DNA of 64,000 nucleotides from an uncultured Pseudomonadota bacterium (GCA_913061235.1 CAJXTB010000007.1:266047-330046); one strand, 5' to 3'. Counted from the stretch's first letter, positions 42,534-51,845 are shown. Notes: generated from the sequence alone by a model not told the origin. Made by a program: numbers and translations.

Positions 42534-44591
42534 CTAGGGCCCACTACAGGCAAAGCCGTTTCCGCGACCTGAGCACGCCACCGTGCCGCCGTTCGGGATG
42601 TAGACGGCTGCACGACCGGTCTCGGACTCTTGAATGACACAGGAAACGGGCATGAGAGCGCCGTCGAATGTCATGGTCCGTGAGCCATCCACCACTTCCG
42701 ACTGACCATCACCACAAGCGATTGTCGCGCGGCTGCGTGAACGGAACACCACTGTGACAGGGCCGGCAAACGCGGGCTCCGGCTCTACGACCGGGGCTGG
42801 CGCTGGAGCGGGTCTTGGACTTGGCCTGACCAAGCTGGGAGCGGGACTGGGACGTGTGGTCGGGGCGGGGCGTGGCGCTGGACTTGGACTTGGACGCGTC
42901 ACGGGTGCAGGACGAGGTGCAGGAGCGGCTTCCGGGACGGGCTCCGGCGCCACTTGGGGCTCTACGAGTGCAGCCGGTGCAGGGACTGCACCTGCGGGAA
43001 CAGCAGTGTCGATGCTGCCCGCGGGCACAACGGGGTCAAGCTCGGTAACGGAGCCGCTGCCACCGCCAAACACGAAGTAGTATCCACCACCGGCAATCGA
43101 CAGACCGCCGCACAACAGAGCACCTAGAAGAACAATTGCGCCGATGATGAGCGGCATGTTGCTGCCGCCAGCATCCAGTTCATCATCCTCATAGATGGGC
43201 ATGGGCTGCGGCATTCCGCTAGGCATGCCAGGTTCGTTGGTGACGGGTCCACCAGCGATGGGGCCGCCAATGACGGGGCCGCCAGCGACCGGACCGCCAA
43301 TGATGGGATTGCCGACGGCGGGGCCCGGTGGTGGCGGAAGTGGCGCCGTTCCCGGGGCGGGGGCCCGCTGTGGTGGTGTCATGAATGTTGTGCTGGCGCG
43401 ACCCGTATTCGGCAAGCGACTCGGTGCTTCGGCTGACTGGCCAGGACGCCAGCCACCGCCTGGCTGCGCAACGACATGGTCGTCTTCGTCAATCGTTGGA
43501 GGACGGGTTGGCGCGTGGTATTTGCTTGGCTTCTGCTGACTTGACGGCGGCGGAGCGGGGGGGGGACTTGAACGCTGTGCCGGTGCCGGTGCCGGTGCCG
43601 GTGCCGGTGCCGGTGCCGGTGCTGCAGTTCGAACTTTTCGTTCAGCAGCTTTGCCAGCGCCGCGTTTCGGGCGTGGGGCTTCCGAGCCGCCGGCGGCCAT
43701 GGCGGCCATCTCGTCGCGGCTCCAGAAAGCGGTAGACGAGCCACCACCGACTGCCGGGCGGAAGCCATCATCCTCGTCGTCGTCACCTTCCAGAGCGGCT
43801 TTCATGGCGTCTCGCGACCAGAAAGCGGTGGCTTGACCGCTGGACTTGCCACCGGAGAAGTCGATGGCACCGCGGGAGAGGGGGCCGGCGCTGCGCTGCA
43901 CACCGCCGAGGTCTTCGGACGGTGGAAGGTCTTCCGGCTCTTCCGCAGGCATCTCGACACGTTCGGCAGCCGTTCGCCGCTCGCCGCCGCCGTCGACAGC
44001 AACGCGACTCCAATCCTCTAGGGCGTCTCCGCTGACCGTATCGGCGAAGGCGATGAAGGAGCGCCATGCGTCGAGTGCAGGCGGCCGTTCCTCGGCTTCG
44101 TAGGACAAGAACTTGCCCAAGAACCACTGAATATCGCCAACGATTGCCTCGGGGAGAGAATCCAGGTCAATGCTGATGATCGCGTCGATAACGCCGTCAT
44201 CATGAGCATCTGGGTCGTCATTCGGCAGTTCGGGAAGGTCGGTACCTGCGAACAGGCGGTAGGCGACGTAGCCCATGCCGTATCGGTCGGTCGGTGCGCC
44301 CTTCGGAACCCGTTCCGGTGCGCGTGAACGGCCTTCGCCACCGTACTCTAGAGAGACAGCGCCGGTGTCGTCCAGGAAGACGCAGTGCAGGCCGATCGCA
44401 TTGTGATGTTCGCCATCTTCTTCAGCGATGTCGAGGATTTCGCAGAGTGCGGCTACAATTTCGAGAACTTGCTTGAACGGGGGGAGTCCCGCGACAAGCA
44501 GCTCGTCCAGGCCAATGCCAATGGCTGGACCATCGACAGCATCGACGCCTCCATCGACCCCAGTCGTACGCACGTAGTGGAACTGACTCAC
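42534..44591 (-). CDS. Membrane-anchored pseudokinase-like protein
   Basis: Protein of 685 residues. The start is taken as GTG 44591 with GGAGGA five bases upstream; an ATG 12 codons earlier lacks this. Residues about 25-170 read like the C-lobe of a Hanks-type kinase: VLEIVAALCEILDIAEEDG for the alphaE region, then GEGRSRAPERVPKGAPTDRYGMG for the APE/alphaF region. No P-loop, HRD or DFG is present, so it cannot be an active kinase by these criteria. Two FWSRDxM motifs (near 250 and 285) follow. A Pro/Ala-rich linker, a single membrane helix near 490 (LIIGAIVLLGALLCGGLSIA), a second Pro-rich part, and a C-terminal ~80 residues with three Cys complete it. Confidence 0.72.
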   Translation of the reverse strand: MSQFHYVRTTGVDGGVDAVDGPAIGIGLDELLVAGLPPFKQVLEIVAALCEILDIAEEDGEHHNAIGLHCVFLDDTGAVSLEYGGEGRSRAPERVPKGAPTDRYGMGYVAYRLFAGTDLPELPNDDPDAHDDGVIDAIISIDLDSLPEAIVGDIQWFLGKFLSYEAEERPPALDAWRSFIAFADTVSGDALEDWSRVAVDGGGERRTAAERVEMPAEEPEDLPPSEDLGGVQRSAGPLSRGAIDFSGGKSSGQATAFWSRDAMKAALEGDDDEDDGFRPAVGGGSSTAFWSRDEMAAMAAGGSEAPRPKRGAGKAAERKVRTAAPAPAPAPAPAPAPAQRSSPPPAPPPSSQQKPSKYHAPTRPPTIDEDDHVVAQPGGGWRPGQSAEAPSRLPNTGRASTTFMTPPQRAPAPGTAPLPPPPGPAVGNPIIGGPVAGGPVIGGPIAGGPVTNEPGMPSGMPQPMPIYEDDELDAGGSNMPLIIGAIVLLGALLCGGLSIAGGGYYFVFGGGSGSVTELDPVVPAGSIDTAVPAGAVPAPAALVEPQVAPEPVPEAAPAPRPAPVTRPSPSPAPRPAPTTRPSPAPSLVRPSPRPAPAPAPVVEPEPAFAGPVTVVFRSRSRATIACGDGQSEVVDGSRTMTFDGALMPVSCVIQESETGRAAVYIPNGGTVACSGRGNGFACSGP
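43577..43620. repeat. Hexanucleotide tandem repeat (GTGCCG x7) inside a coding region
   Basis: About seven perfect GTGCCG units. On the minus strand they encode an Ala-Pro run in the linker of the pseudokinase-like protein. Unit changes would keep the frame. Confidence 0.93.
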
Positions 44592-44672
44592 CCGACTCCT
44601 CCGACGCACCGTGTGGTGCGCCCCCATCCTAGCCCAGTCGTGGTTAGGGAGCGCCCGCCGCAGGAGTGCACC

Positions 44673-45980
44673 ATGGCTGTTTACCTTCCGAAAGGGACCC
44701 GAGACTTCCTTCCAGAGCAGATGCGAACGCGTCTGTTCGTGCTGGATACGGTGCGTTCCGTGTTCTCACGGTTTGGCTTTGAGCCCCTAGAGACACCGGC
44801 TTTCGAGCGAATCGAGACCCTCACCGGCAAGTACGGTGATGAGGGCGACAAGCTCATTTACAAGATCTTGAAGCGCGGAGCGGGTGCTGAACGGGGAGAG
44901 TGCGACCAAGCCTTGCGCTACGACCTGACTGTGCCGCTGGCGCGCGTGGTCGCCATGAACCCCGACCTGCGCATGCCGTTCAAGCGCTACCAGACCCAGC
45001 CGGTGTGGCGCGCTGATCGCCCACAGCGCGGTCGATTCCGTGAGTTCTGGCAGTGTGATTGCGATGTTGTCGGCACCAAGTCGCCGCTGGCCGAGGCCGA
45101 GTGCATTGCAGTTGCTCTTGCTGCGTTGGACGCACTGGGGCTTCCAGGTGCAGTCATTCGGTTGAATGACCGTCGGATTTTGCGCAGCATTGCTGTTGCT
45201 GCCGGTGCTGCAGACAAGGAGATTCCGTTCCTGATCTGCTTGGACAAGCTGGACAAGATCGGTCGCGACAAGGTGTCAGCCGAGTTCGGTCGCTTGGGAC
45301 TCGATGACGCCGCCGTTGCGGGTGTGTGGGATGTTCTCACCGTGCCGGATGGCCACGACCCCGCGCTGGACAGCCTAGAAGCGGCACTAGACGACGCGGG
45401 TCGCGAAGGTGTCGACACGCTGCGTGCGGTCTTGGACGCCGTGGGGCGCATGGGTGTGGCACTGGATCGAGTGCAGATCGACCCGACCCTGGCACGTGGT
45501 CTCGACTACTACACTGGACCGGTGTTCGAGATTTCCCTACCCGCCGGCGACATTGGCTCGGTGGGGGGAGGCGGTCGCTACGACGGCCTCGTTGGCATGT
45601 TCTCCGGCCGCGATGTCCCAGCAGTGGGCATTGCTCTGGGCATCGAGCGCATCATCATGGTGCTCGAAGAACAAGGCAAGCTGTCCTCACAACGTACGAC
45701 GGCGGACGTGTTGGTCACGGTGTTCTCGGATGAACAACGCAACACGAGCTTGTCTTTCGCGACTCGCTTGCGCAGCGCTGGGGTCAAGACGGATCTGTAC
45801 TTGGGTGAGGGAAACCTGAAGAAGCAGCTAAAATACGCCAATGCGCGTGGCTATCCGAACATTGTGATTATCGGACCGGACGAATCGGAACGAGGTGAGG
45901 TCACTGTCAGAAACTTGGATTCGGGAGAGCAAAGTAAACTATCCGCCGGTGATGCGGTTCGTTCGCTTACTCATTCCTGA
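44673..45980 (+). CDS. hisS: Histidyl-tRNA synthetase
   Basis: Protein of 435 residues starting at ATG 44673 with CAGGAG upstream. Class II motifs are present: motif 1 region GTRDFLPEQM, motif 2 GRFREFWQCDCDVVG, histidine-A loop ARGLDYYTGPVFE, GGGGRYDGLVG, and motif 3 GIALGIERI. A C-terminal anticodon-binding domain follows (ADVLVTVFSDEQ and LKKQLKYANARGYPN). The motif 2 text with CDCD is nearer to the eukaryotic/alphaproteobacterial type than to E. coli HisS. It charges tRNA-His in the cytoplasm. It is divergent from the pseudokinase gene. Confidence 0.97.
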   Translation: MAVYLPKGTRDFLPEQMRTRLFVLDTVRSVFSRFGFEPLETPAFERIETLTGKYGDEGDKLIYKILKRGAGAERGECDQALRYDLTVPLARVVAMNPDLRMPFKRYQTQPVWRADRPQRGRFREFWQCDCDVVGTKSPLAEAECIAVALAALDALGLPGAVIRLNDRRILRSIAVAAGAADKEIPFLICLDKLDKIGRDKVSAEFGRLGLDDAAVAGVWDVLTVPDGHDPALDSLEAALDDAGREGVDTLRAVLDAVGRMGVALDRVQIDPTLARGLDYYTGPVFEISLPAGDIGSVGGGGRYDGLVGMFSGRDVPAVGIALGIERIIMVLEEQGKLSSQRTTADVLVTVFSDEQRNTSLSFATRLRSAGVKTDLYLGEGNLKKQLKYANARGYPNIVIIGPDESERGEVTVRNLDSGEQSKLSAGDAVRSLTHS

Positions 45981-46060
45981 GTTGGCCTGTGGCGGGTCTT
46001 CGAGTTCCGTACAATAGGTGCTCGACTCGCTCCCTTCCACTCCTACCCCCAAGGAGTCTC

Positions 46061-46222
46061 ATGGCCCGCACCCTGACAATTCATCAAGAAGAAACCGCGT
46101 CAACGACCCCCCTGTTGACTGGTTTTCTCATTCTCTCCATGGCCTTGTTGGTCATTGGCGCGCTTTTCGGCTCGTTCAGCTCAGCGGCTGTCGTAGCAGA
46201 AGCGGCCGTCGCCATCCCGTAG
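46061..46222 (+). CDS. Small single-helix membrane protein
   Basis: Protein of 53 residues starting at ATG 46061 with AAGGAG four bases upstream. A polar N-terminus of about 17 residues is followed by one hydrophobic helix (LLTGFLILSMALLVIGALFG) and a short Ala/Val-rich tail. Its place between hisS and the YcxB-like gene, all on one strand, and the good ribosome-binding site support translation. Function unknown. Confidence 0.65.
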   Translation: MARTLTIHQEETASTTPLLTGFLILSMALLVIGALFGSFSSAAVVAEAAVAIP

Positions 46223-46241
46223 GTCGGATAGGGCCTGTGCC

Positions 46242-47324
46242 ATGCACTCGGCTGACGACTCGGACGTGTGGGCCCCGCCCAATCCAAAGCCAGACCTCCC
46301 GGTTGTCGGAGATGGTCGTGAGCTTGTGTACGACATGCCAGACAGCATGTTTCGTCGGGAAGCGCGTGCTTGGTTGGTCGCTACGCGTTGGTCTGCTTGG
46401 CCACCGCTGTTGCTAGCAGCCGGGATGCTGTTGCCGGCTGTCACGTTGTTCTGGGCGCTCTCCCTTCCGTTGGCGCTGCCCACGAACCTGATGGTCTCGC
46501 TCGTCTTGATGCTGCTGTTCGTGTTCCTCATTCGTCCACACCGCCTCGCTTCCCGCATGGCGAAGAGACGCCTGGGACGCACCGAGAGCCGCTTGACCTT
46601 GGATGCCGGCTGTGTGGTGTTGGAGAGCTCGAACCGGCTATCCATCCCGTTGTCTCAGCTGACCAACATCCGCGAACGCCCAGATGTGTACTGGCTGTTG
46701 TTCGAGAAGCGCTTGGCCATCTTTGTGTCCAAGAGCCCCCGGATTGGTGATGTCGAGTCTTTCTTGAAGACGCTGCGTGCGGTTGCTGACCAGCCGCCAG
46801 ATGTTCAAGCCATTGCCGACGACGGTCTGGCTCAAGCCGCATTTCGGCCTCCGTCCCGCCTGCTGCACATCGCTCGAAACTATGCGGTGGCGCTGCGCTC
46901 GCCGTTGTTTTTGTTGCTGGTTGTGTTTGCGGCGGTGGCCCTCGTCGCGGCCTTTGCGGCCATGCCTTGGCAGGTCTCCCAGATGCTGGTCTGGCCGTTG
47001 TTGGCGTTGAGTGCGTCGCTCGTACTGCTTCTGTTTACCCCCGCCATTCGCATTGCGTTGAGCAGTAGAGATGCACTTGGAAAGCGTGGCAGCGTGACGG
47101 TTTGGACGGCGTACCAGGAACATCTTCGCATGGATTCCCCCCGAGCATCCGCACTAATCAAGTGGACAGACGTCAAGCGGGTTCGTCGTATTGGTCGCTT
47201 TGCGGTCTTGGAGATGGCGCATGGCCGGTTCATCTTGGCAGCGAGCGATGCCGCCAGTGGCGACCCCATTGCATTGTTGAACTGTATGGAAGAACGATCA
47301 GGAGGCCACAAAGATGGCGGGTAA
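46242..47324 (+). CDS. Membrane protein with duplicated YcxB-like PH domain
   Basis: Protein of 360 residues built as a duplication: a membrane pair (about 52-97), then a YcxB/PH-like segment (RLTLDAGCVVLESSNRLSIP, then LTNIRERPDVYWLLF), then a second membrane pair (about 222-268), then a second PH-like segment (SVTVWTAYQEHLRMDSP, then ALIKWTDVKRVRRIG and FAVLEMAHGRFILA). PH-like domains of this family sit on the cytoplasmic face. The role is unknown. The end overlaps the nucleotidyltransferase start by 11 bases, indicating coupling. Confidence 0.78.
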   Translation: MHSADDSDVWAPPNPKPDLPVVGDGRELVYDMPDSMFRREARAWLVATRWSAWPPLLLAAGMLLPAVTLFWALSLPLALPTNLMVSLVLMLLFVFLIRPHRLASRMAKRRLGRTESRLTLDAGCVVLESSNRLSIPLSQLTNIRERPDVYWLLFEKRLAIFVSKSPRIGDVESFLKTLRAVADQPPDVQAIADDGLAQAAFRPPSRLLHIARNYAVALRSPLFLLLVVFAAVALVAAFAAMPWQVSQMLVWPLLALSASLVLLLFTPAIRIALSSRDALGKRGSVTVWTAYQEHLRMDSPRASALIKWTDVKRVRRIGRFAVLEMAHGRFILAASDAASGDPIALLNCMEERSGGHKDGG

Positions 47325-48318
47325 GCACACGGCTTTTGTGTTGGCGGCTGGATTCGGAACGCGGCTGCGACCCTTGACCGAGGTGGTGCCCAAACCGCTG
47401 GTTCCCGTCTGTGGCGTTCCCATGCTGTCGTATGCACTGGCTCTGTGCCATCTGCATGGGCACCGTCATGTGCTGTTGAACGGGCACTATCTGTCCGAGC
47501 AGCTCGGGCCCTGGGCCGGTGAGCATGAGGGCGTCCAGGTGACGCTGTCGATTGAGACGCCGGACATCCTTGGCACCGGTGGCGGACTGCGTCATGTCCG
47601 CGACGAGCTCGCTGAGCGGTTCGCGATTGTGAACGCAGACATTCTGTGCGACGTCGACCTGTCCGCGCTCGTTGAGCGTGTGCCGGATGGTGGGGCGACC
47701 ATGGCGCTTCGACCGTCAGAGGATGCCGAAGTCTACGGGGTTGTAGCGGCAGACGAGACCGAGACGGTGGTGCAGCTCGTGACCGTGGCCAGCGCAGAAC
47801 CACAGGGCGCCGTGATGGTTGACACGCATTTCTCGGGCATTCACGCCATGCATGTCGGCGCGTTGGACAAGGTGCCAGATGCGTTCAGCAGCATCATTAC
47901 CGACAGCTACGCCCACACCGTTCCCAAGCGACTCGTACGCTCCATTCGACACGACGGAACCTGGCTCGACGTCGGAAATCCCGCAGCCTACTTAGACGCC
48001 AACCTACAAGTCTTGCGCGGGGGAGTGGACCTGCCCCTCGACCCCATGGAACGTGCCGCCTTTGCTCAGCGGTCCTCGGACAGTCAGGGAGACGCCTCCT
48101 TGGTAGACGGCGCCGAGGTGACCGGTGCTGTGTGGGTCGGCGCGGGTGCGGCGATTGGCCTAGGAGCGGTGCTTCACGACTGCATTGTTGGTGCCGGTGC
48201 TGTCGTTGCGCCTGGAGTCACACTGCGCAACGCGGTGGTGTGGGACGGGTGCGAGGTGCATAGCGACGTCACTGACGGCATTGTGATTGAGACGGGTCGT
48301 GTAGTGGGGATTCAGTAG
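47314..48318 (+). CDS. Sugar-phosphate nucleotidyltransferase with beta-helix tail
   Basis: Protein of 334 residues. The N-terminal nucleotidyltransferase signature is intact (VLAAGFGTRLRPLTEVVPK, with Pro-Lys), and GTGGGLRHVRDEL plus NADILCDVDL supply the nucleotide and metal region. A left-handed beta-helix lies at about 270-334 (VWVGAGAAIGLGAVLHDCIV). It transfers a nucleotidyl group to a sugar 1-phosphate. MurU or mannose-1-phosphate guanylyltransferase-like enzymes are the nearest types, and the exact sugar is open. It overlaps the YcxB-like gene by 11 bases and the convergent lipoprotein gene by 7 bases. Confidence 0.9.
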   Translation: MAGKHTAFVLAAGFGTRLRPLTEVVPKPLVPVCGVPMLSYALALCHLHGHRHVLLNGHYLSEQLGPWAGEHEGVQVTLSIETPDILGTGGGLRHVRDELAERFAIVNADILCDVDLSALVERVPDGGATMALRPSEDAEVYGVVAADETETVVQLVTVASAEPQGAVMVDTHFSGIHAMHVGALDKVPDAFSSIITDSYAHTVPKRLVRSIRHDGTWLDVGNPAAYLDANLQVLRGGVDLPLDPMERAAFAQRSSDSQGDASLVDGAEVTGAVWVGAGAAIGLGAVLHDCIVGAGAVVAPGVTLRNAVVWDGCEVHSDVTDGIVIETGRVVGIQ

Positions 48319-49079
48319 GAGTCGCTGTGGGGACACCAACCGGCGTCGAGGTCCCCTTCGCCGTCGCCGGCAGTGTTGTCGTTGGGATGCCAAGACCTGG
48401 CGTTTGCGCCATCATCATTCCATGCACTTGATGATGTTCGAGGCCACCAACAGTCCATGGTGATGCGCTCGACCCGCCCGTCCAGCCAGAGCCGATACTC
48501 TCCTCCGGTGGTAGCGAGGGCCACAGACTCGTTGTCGAGCCACGTGAGCTTGTCGAACCACACGATAGGCATGGTATTGCCCGGGATTCCTGGCTCGTCT
48601 GCCTGGAAAAGCACACGGTCGACCTCTTCTCCGGTAGTGAGGTCTTGGACGAGAATTCCTGCCAAACCCAGGGAATAGTCGCCCAATGGGGTCGCGGTAA
48701 ACACCCCGTCGGGCGAAGGTAGCGCGCTAGGTGAGGCGACCCAGAGCTCGTCGCCGCTCTCGCTGTCCACGACCATTGTTCCGCTTAGACCATCCCGAAT
48801 ATTCCAGCAGCCGTACATGACAACGCCTGCGCTGCGCATGTAGTACAGGTCTGCTGCCAATTGCGGTGGGCAATTGAGTGGAAGTCGGCTGCCAGAGACG
48901 CGGAGTGAGTAGTTGGCCGGGTCGCACTCGTAGGTCATCACGCTCTGAAAACACCAACTGCGACTGTGCAGTGAGGCCGTCCGAAGTCCATCGTCTGACC
49001 ATACGGCAGTTACATTGTGGTTCAATTCCGGGCAGCCCGCGCACGCGAGTAACGACACCAACGACACAGTCCGGACCAC
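48312..49079 (-). CDS. Lipoprotein with WD/beta-propeller-like text, unknown
   Basis: Protein of 255 residues. The start is taken as GTG 49079 because GGAGG lies five bases upstream; a GTG two codons earlier is an alternative. The lipobox ACAGC follows a short hydrophobic stretch, so it is lipid-anchored. The mature part contains repeated beta-strand text (for example SGDELWVASPSALPSPDGVF and ESVALATTGGEYRLWLDGRV) like a small propeller, and several Cys. No family recognised. It is tail-to-tail with the nucleotidyltransferase gene (7-base overlap). Confidence 0.7.
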   Translation of the reverse strand: MVRTVSLVSLLACAGCPELNHNVTAVWSDDGLRTASLHSRSWCFQSVMTYECDPANYSLRVSGSRLPLNCPPQLAADLYYMRSAGVVMYGCWNIRDGLSGTMVVDSESGDELWVASPSALPSPDGVFTATPLGDYSLGLAGILVQDLTTGEEVDRVLFQADEPGIPGNTMPIVWFDKLTWLDNESVALATTGGEYRLWLDGRVERITMDCWWPRTSSSAWNDDGANARSWHPNDNTAGDGEGDLDAGWCPHSDSY

Positions 49080-49162
49080 ACTCACCTCCAGTGGTGCTGT
49101 AGTTCTCCAGCGTCAGTGGACCGCTTACGACCACTGTCGTTGCGGAGAGATTCACTTCCCAA

Positions 49163-51604
49163 CTACATCAAGTTGCGTGGGTCAACGTCGATAATGACGC
49201 GAACGCCTTTGCCGGACGCCTTGGTCAAGCGGTCACGCCATGCGGCTAAGAACCTGCGGAAGACGCCGGCGTCCATTCCCCGAAGGATGAGCTGAAAGCG
49301 CCACCGTCCAACCAAGCGTGCCAGCGCAGCGGGAGCAGGGCCTAGGACGTCCACGCCGGGAGCGTTTCGGGCGTCTTGACGTAGGTCGTTGGCCAGCGCA
49401 CGAGCGATGTCTACGGTTGCTTGCCGGTGTGCACCTTCGAAACGAATCAGCACCAAGCGGCCAACCGGTGGGTACTTCAGTGTCTTTCGAAGGCGGGTCT
49501 CCATGGCGTAGAAGGCATCACTGTCAGACAGGGTGGCCAAGACGTAGTGCTCGGGGTCCCAGGTCTGAACGAATACACGCCCGGGAACGTCGCCACGGCC
49601 TGCGCGCCCGGCGACCTGAACCAGCAGCGCCCAAGTACGTTCGGCGGCTCGAAAGTCCGGCATGCGAAAGCCGCTGTCCGCGCTGACGACCACTGCGGTG
49701 TGAACGTCAGGAAAGTCATGGCCTTTGGCGACGATCTGAGTGCCGACGAGCAACCGGGACTCACCATCGCGGAACCCCTGCAAGATGCGGTGATGAGACC
49801 CGCGAACCGCGGTAGTGTCGGCATCCATGCGTGCTTGTGGGATGTCTGGGAACAGGCCTGCGAGGGTTTCCTCGACACGCTCGGTGCCTTTGCCAACCTC
49901 TTTGAGGTCCGGCTTGCCGCAGGATGGGCAGGCCTTCTGAACCGGGACCTTGAAGCCGCAGTAGTGGCAGGCCAGCGACCGGGCCTTTTGGTGGAGAGTG
50001 AGGGTAATGCCGCAGTTTGGGCAGCCGTACGACCCGCCACAGCTGTCGCAGCGCACCATGGTCGCGTAGCCACGCCGGTTGTACAAGACAATGGCCTTGC
50101 CGCCGGCATCAAAGGTCTGGCGAAGAGCAGCGATGACGTCCGGGTGGAACATCGGCTTCTCTTGGCCCTTCGGCGTGTCCATGGATGTCAGGTCGACGAC
50201 CTCGACCTTGGGCACGGGGCGCGGTGTGGCCCGCTTGGGCAAGGACAACAGTCCGTATTTGCCCGACTGTGCGTTGGCCCAGCTCTCCATGGACGGGGTC
50301 GCTGAGGCCAGGATAGTGGCCCCGTTGTGTCGATGACCGAGCACCACAGCGAGGTCGCGGGCGTTGTAGCGAACACCGTCGTCTTGCTTGTAGGAGTCGT
50401 CATGCTCTTCGTCTACGACCACCAAGCCCAGGTTGGTGAAGGGAGCGAACAGCGCGGAACGGGCGCCAACCGCAATGCGTGCTTCGCCTGCGCGAATGCG
50501 GCGCCACTCGGCCAATCGTTCCGCACCGGTGAGCCCAGAATGCAACACCGCAACCTCGTCTCCGAAGCGTGCCTTGAAGCGCCCGACAAGCTGAGGAGTG
50601 AGGCCAATCTCGGGCACCAACACCAGCACCTGGCGGTCTTGGCGCAAGCAGTCAGCGGCAGCTCCCAGGAAGACTTCGGTCTTTCCAGAGCCCGTCACCC
50701 CGAACAGCAGCCATGCTTTGGCGCGGTTCGGTCCCGTCAGCGCGGCAAGAGCAGCAGCTTGGTCGTCGTTGAGGACAGGAGCCGTACTCGGGCCTAGGGC
50801 GGGTGCTTCTGCGATGGCGTCCCGGCGCTCGCGTTCTCCGAGGGTCAGAGCCCCGGCTTCATTCATACGCTTTACGGCAGAACGTACGGTAGAGCCCTGC
50901 TCAGCGACGAGGACCGGAAGGTCGACAGGACCGTCGGCGCGGTCCAGTGCCTCTAGGATTGCGTTCATGCGTGACCCAAGGCGTGGAAACAGAGCCTTGG
51001 CTTGTGCCAGCGGCAGTGCGAGGGTCACCGTCGTCATGCGCGCCCGGCTCTCGTTCACCTCGCGCTCGCCCCATGCCAACCACTCATGGCGAAGGCACGC
51101 GGCTACGGCCTTGTCTGCCGCCTCTGCTGTGAGCAGCGGATGGGTGCGACGAACCAATCCACGACGAGTGAGGCCAGGACGCGAGATGGCTTCGCGCAAC
51201 ACCTGGGCGGGGTCACCGTCTACCGTTCCGTCGGCTAGGGCCTGAACGCCGTCATCGGTCGGCTCGAGAACGGTCAGGACCTTGGCCGACATGCGCGATG
51301 GCAAGGCTGTGTGGATGACCTGACCGAGCTGCGCCAGGTAGTAGTTCGCGACCCACTCAAAGAACGCCAACTGCTCCGCATCGAAGGCAGGAATGGGGTC
51401 CAACAGGCGCGATACCGGCTTCACCTTCGCAGGGTTAAAGTCGACCGTCTTCGACAGCCCCGTCACGTAGCCAGTCTCCGAACCCCGTCGCCCGAACGGG
51501 ACCAGAACAACGCTTCCTAGGCTGATCTGTCCATCCAGATGCGCAGGGATGGCGTAGCTAAACGGACCGCCAACGGGCTTGGCAATGGCAACGAGGCAGT
51601 ACAT
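49163..51604 (-). CDS. priA: Primosomal protein N' (replication restart helicase)
   Basis: Protein of 813 residues. An N-terminal DNA-binding domain starts MYCLVAIAKPVGGPFSYAIP. Helicase motifs: Walker A GVTGSGKTEVFL, DEEHDDSYKQ, and ATPSMESWANA. The zinc-binding Cys pairs are CDSCGGSYGCPNC and CHYCGFKVPVQKACPSC, followed by GTERVEETLAGLFP and QIVAKGHDFP. All are present and the length is slightly above that of E. coli PriA. It restarts stalled replication forks. Heptad element D lies just upstream of its start (51696-51845). Confidence 0.97.
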   Translation of the reverse strand: MYCLVAIAKPVGGPFSYAIPAHLDGQISLGSVVLVPFGRRGSETGYVTGLSKTVDFNPAKVKPVSRLLDPIPAFDAEQLAFFEWVANYYLAQLGQVIHTALPSRMSAKVLTVLEPTDDGVQALADGTVDGDPAQVLREAISRPGLTRRGLVRRTHPLLTAEAADKAVAACLRHEWLAWGEREVNESRARMTTVTLALPLAQAKALFPRLGSRMNAILEALDRADGPVDLPVLVAEQGSTVRSAVKRMNEAGALTLGERERRDAIAEAPALGPSTAPVLNDDQAAALAALTGPNRAKAWLLFGVTGSGKTEVFLGAAADCLRQDRQVLVLVPEIGLTPQLVGRFKARFGDEVAVLHSGLTGAERLAEWRRIRAGEARIAVGARSALFAPFTNLGLVVVDEEHDDSYKQDDGVRYNARDLAVVLGHRHNGATILASATPSMESWANAQSGKYGLLSLPKRATPRPVPKVEVVDLTSMDTPKGQEKPMFHPDVIAALRQTFDAGGKAIVLYNRRGYATMVRCDSCGGSYGCPNCGITLTLHQKARSLACHYCGFKVPVQKACPSCGKPDLKEVGKGTERVEETLAGLFPDIPQARMDADTTAVRGSHHRILQGFRDGESRLLVGTQIVAKGHDFPDVHTAVVVSADSGFRMPDFRAAERTWALLVQVAGRAGRGDVPGRVFVQTWDPEHYVLATLSDSDAFYAMETRLRKTLKYPPVGRLVLIRFEGAHRQATVDIARALANDLRQDARNAPGVDVLGPAPAALARLVGRWRFQLILRGMDAGVFRRFLAAWRDRLTKASGKGVRVIIDVDPRNLM

Positions 51605-51695
51605 GGGGCGGGGTATCGCAGTTGGAGTTCGAGGGATGATCGACAGGCTTGGAGTTTCGACAATCTGGTTTGGCGACGATTGTCGGAGTGGCGAG

Positions 51696-51845
51696 CTTTC
51701 AGCTTTCAGCCATCAGATCCCGCGGAGCGGGCAGGTGCGCAGGCTGGAATCTGACAAGGCACCACGCTGACCGCATAGCGGAAGACTGCAGCATCCCGCA
51801 TGCCGGTGAAGCCGGCTCTGAAAGCCGACAGCTGACAACTGACCA
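51696..51845. repeat. Heptad-armed palindromic element, second family, copy D
   Basis: The left arm is CTTTCAG, CTTTCAG, CCATCAG (51696-51716), and the right arm is CTGAAAG, CCGACAG, CTGACAA, CTGACCA (51818-51845). Inner hairpins are CCCGC-GGA-GCGGG (left) and GCCGGTGAAGCCGGC (right). Copy E (61478-61623) has the same plan in the opposite orientation, with CCCGC-AAA-GCGGG. The design matches copies A-C but with heptad GTCAGCT. A GCGAAAATCTC follows the right arm, as it does beside copy C. It lies between the NACHT gene and priA. Confidence 0.75.
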
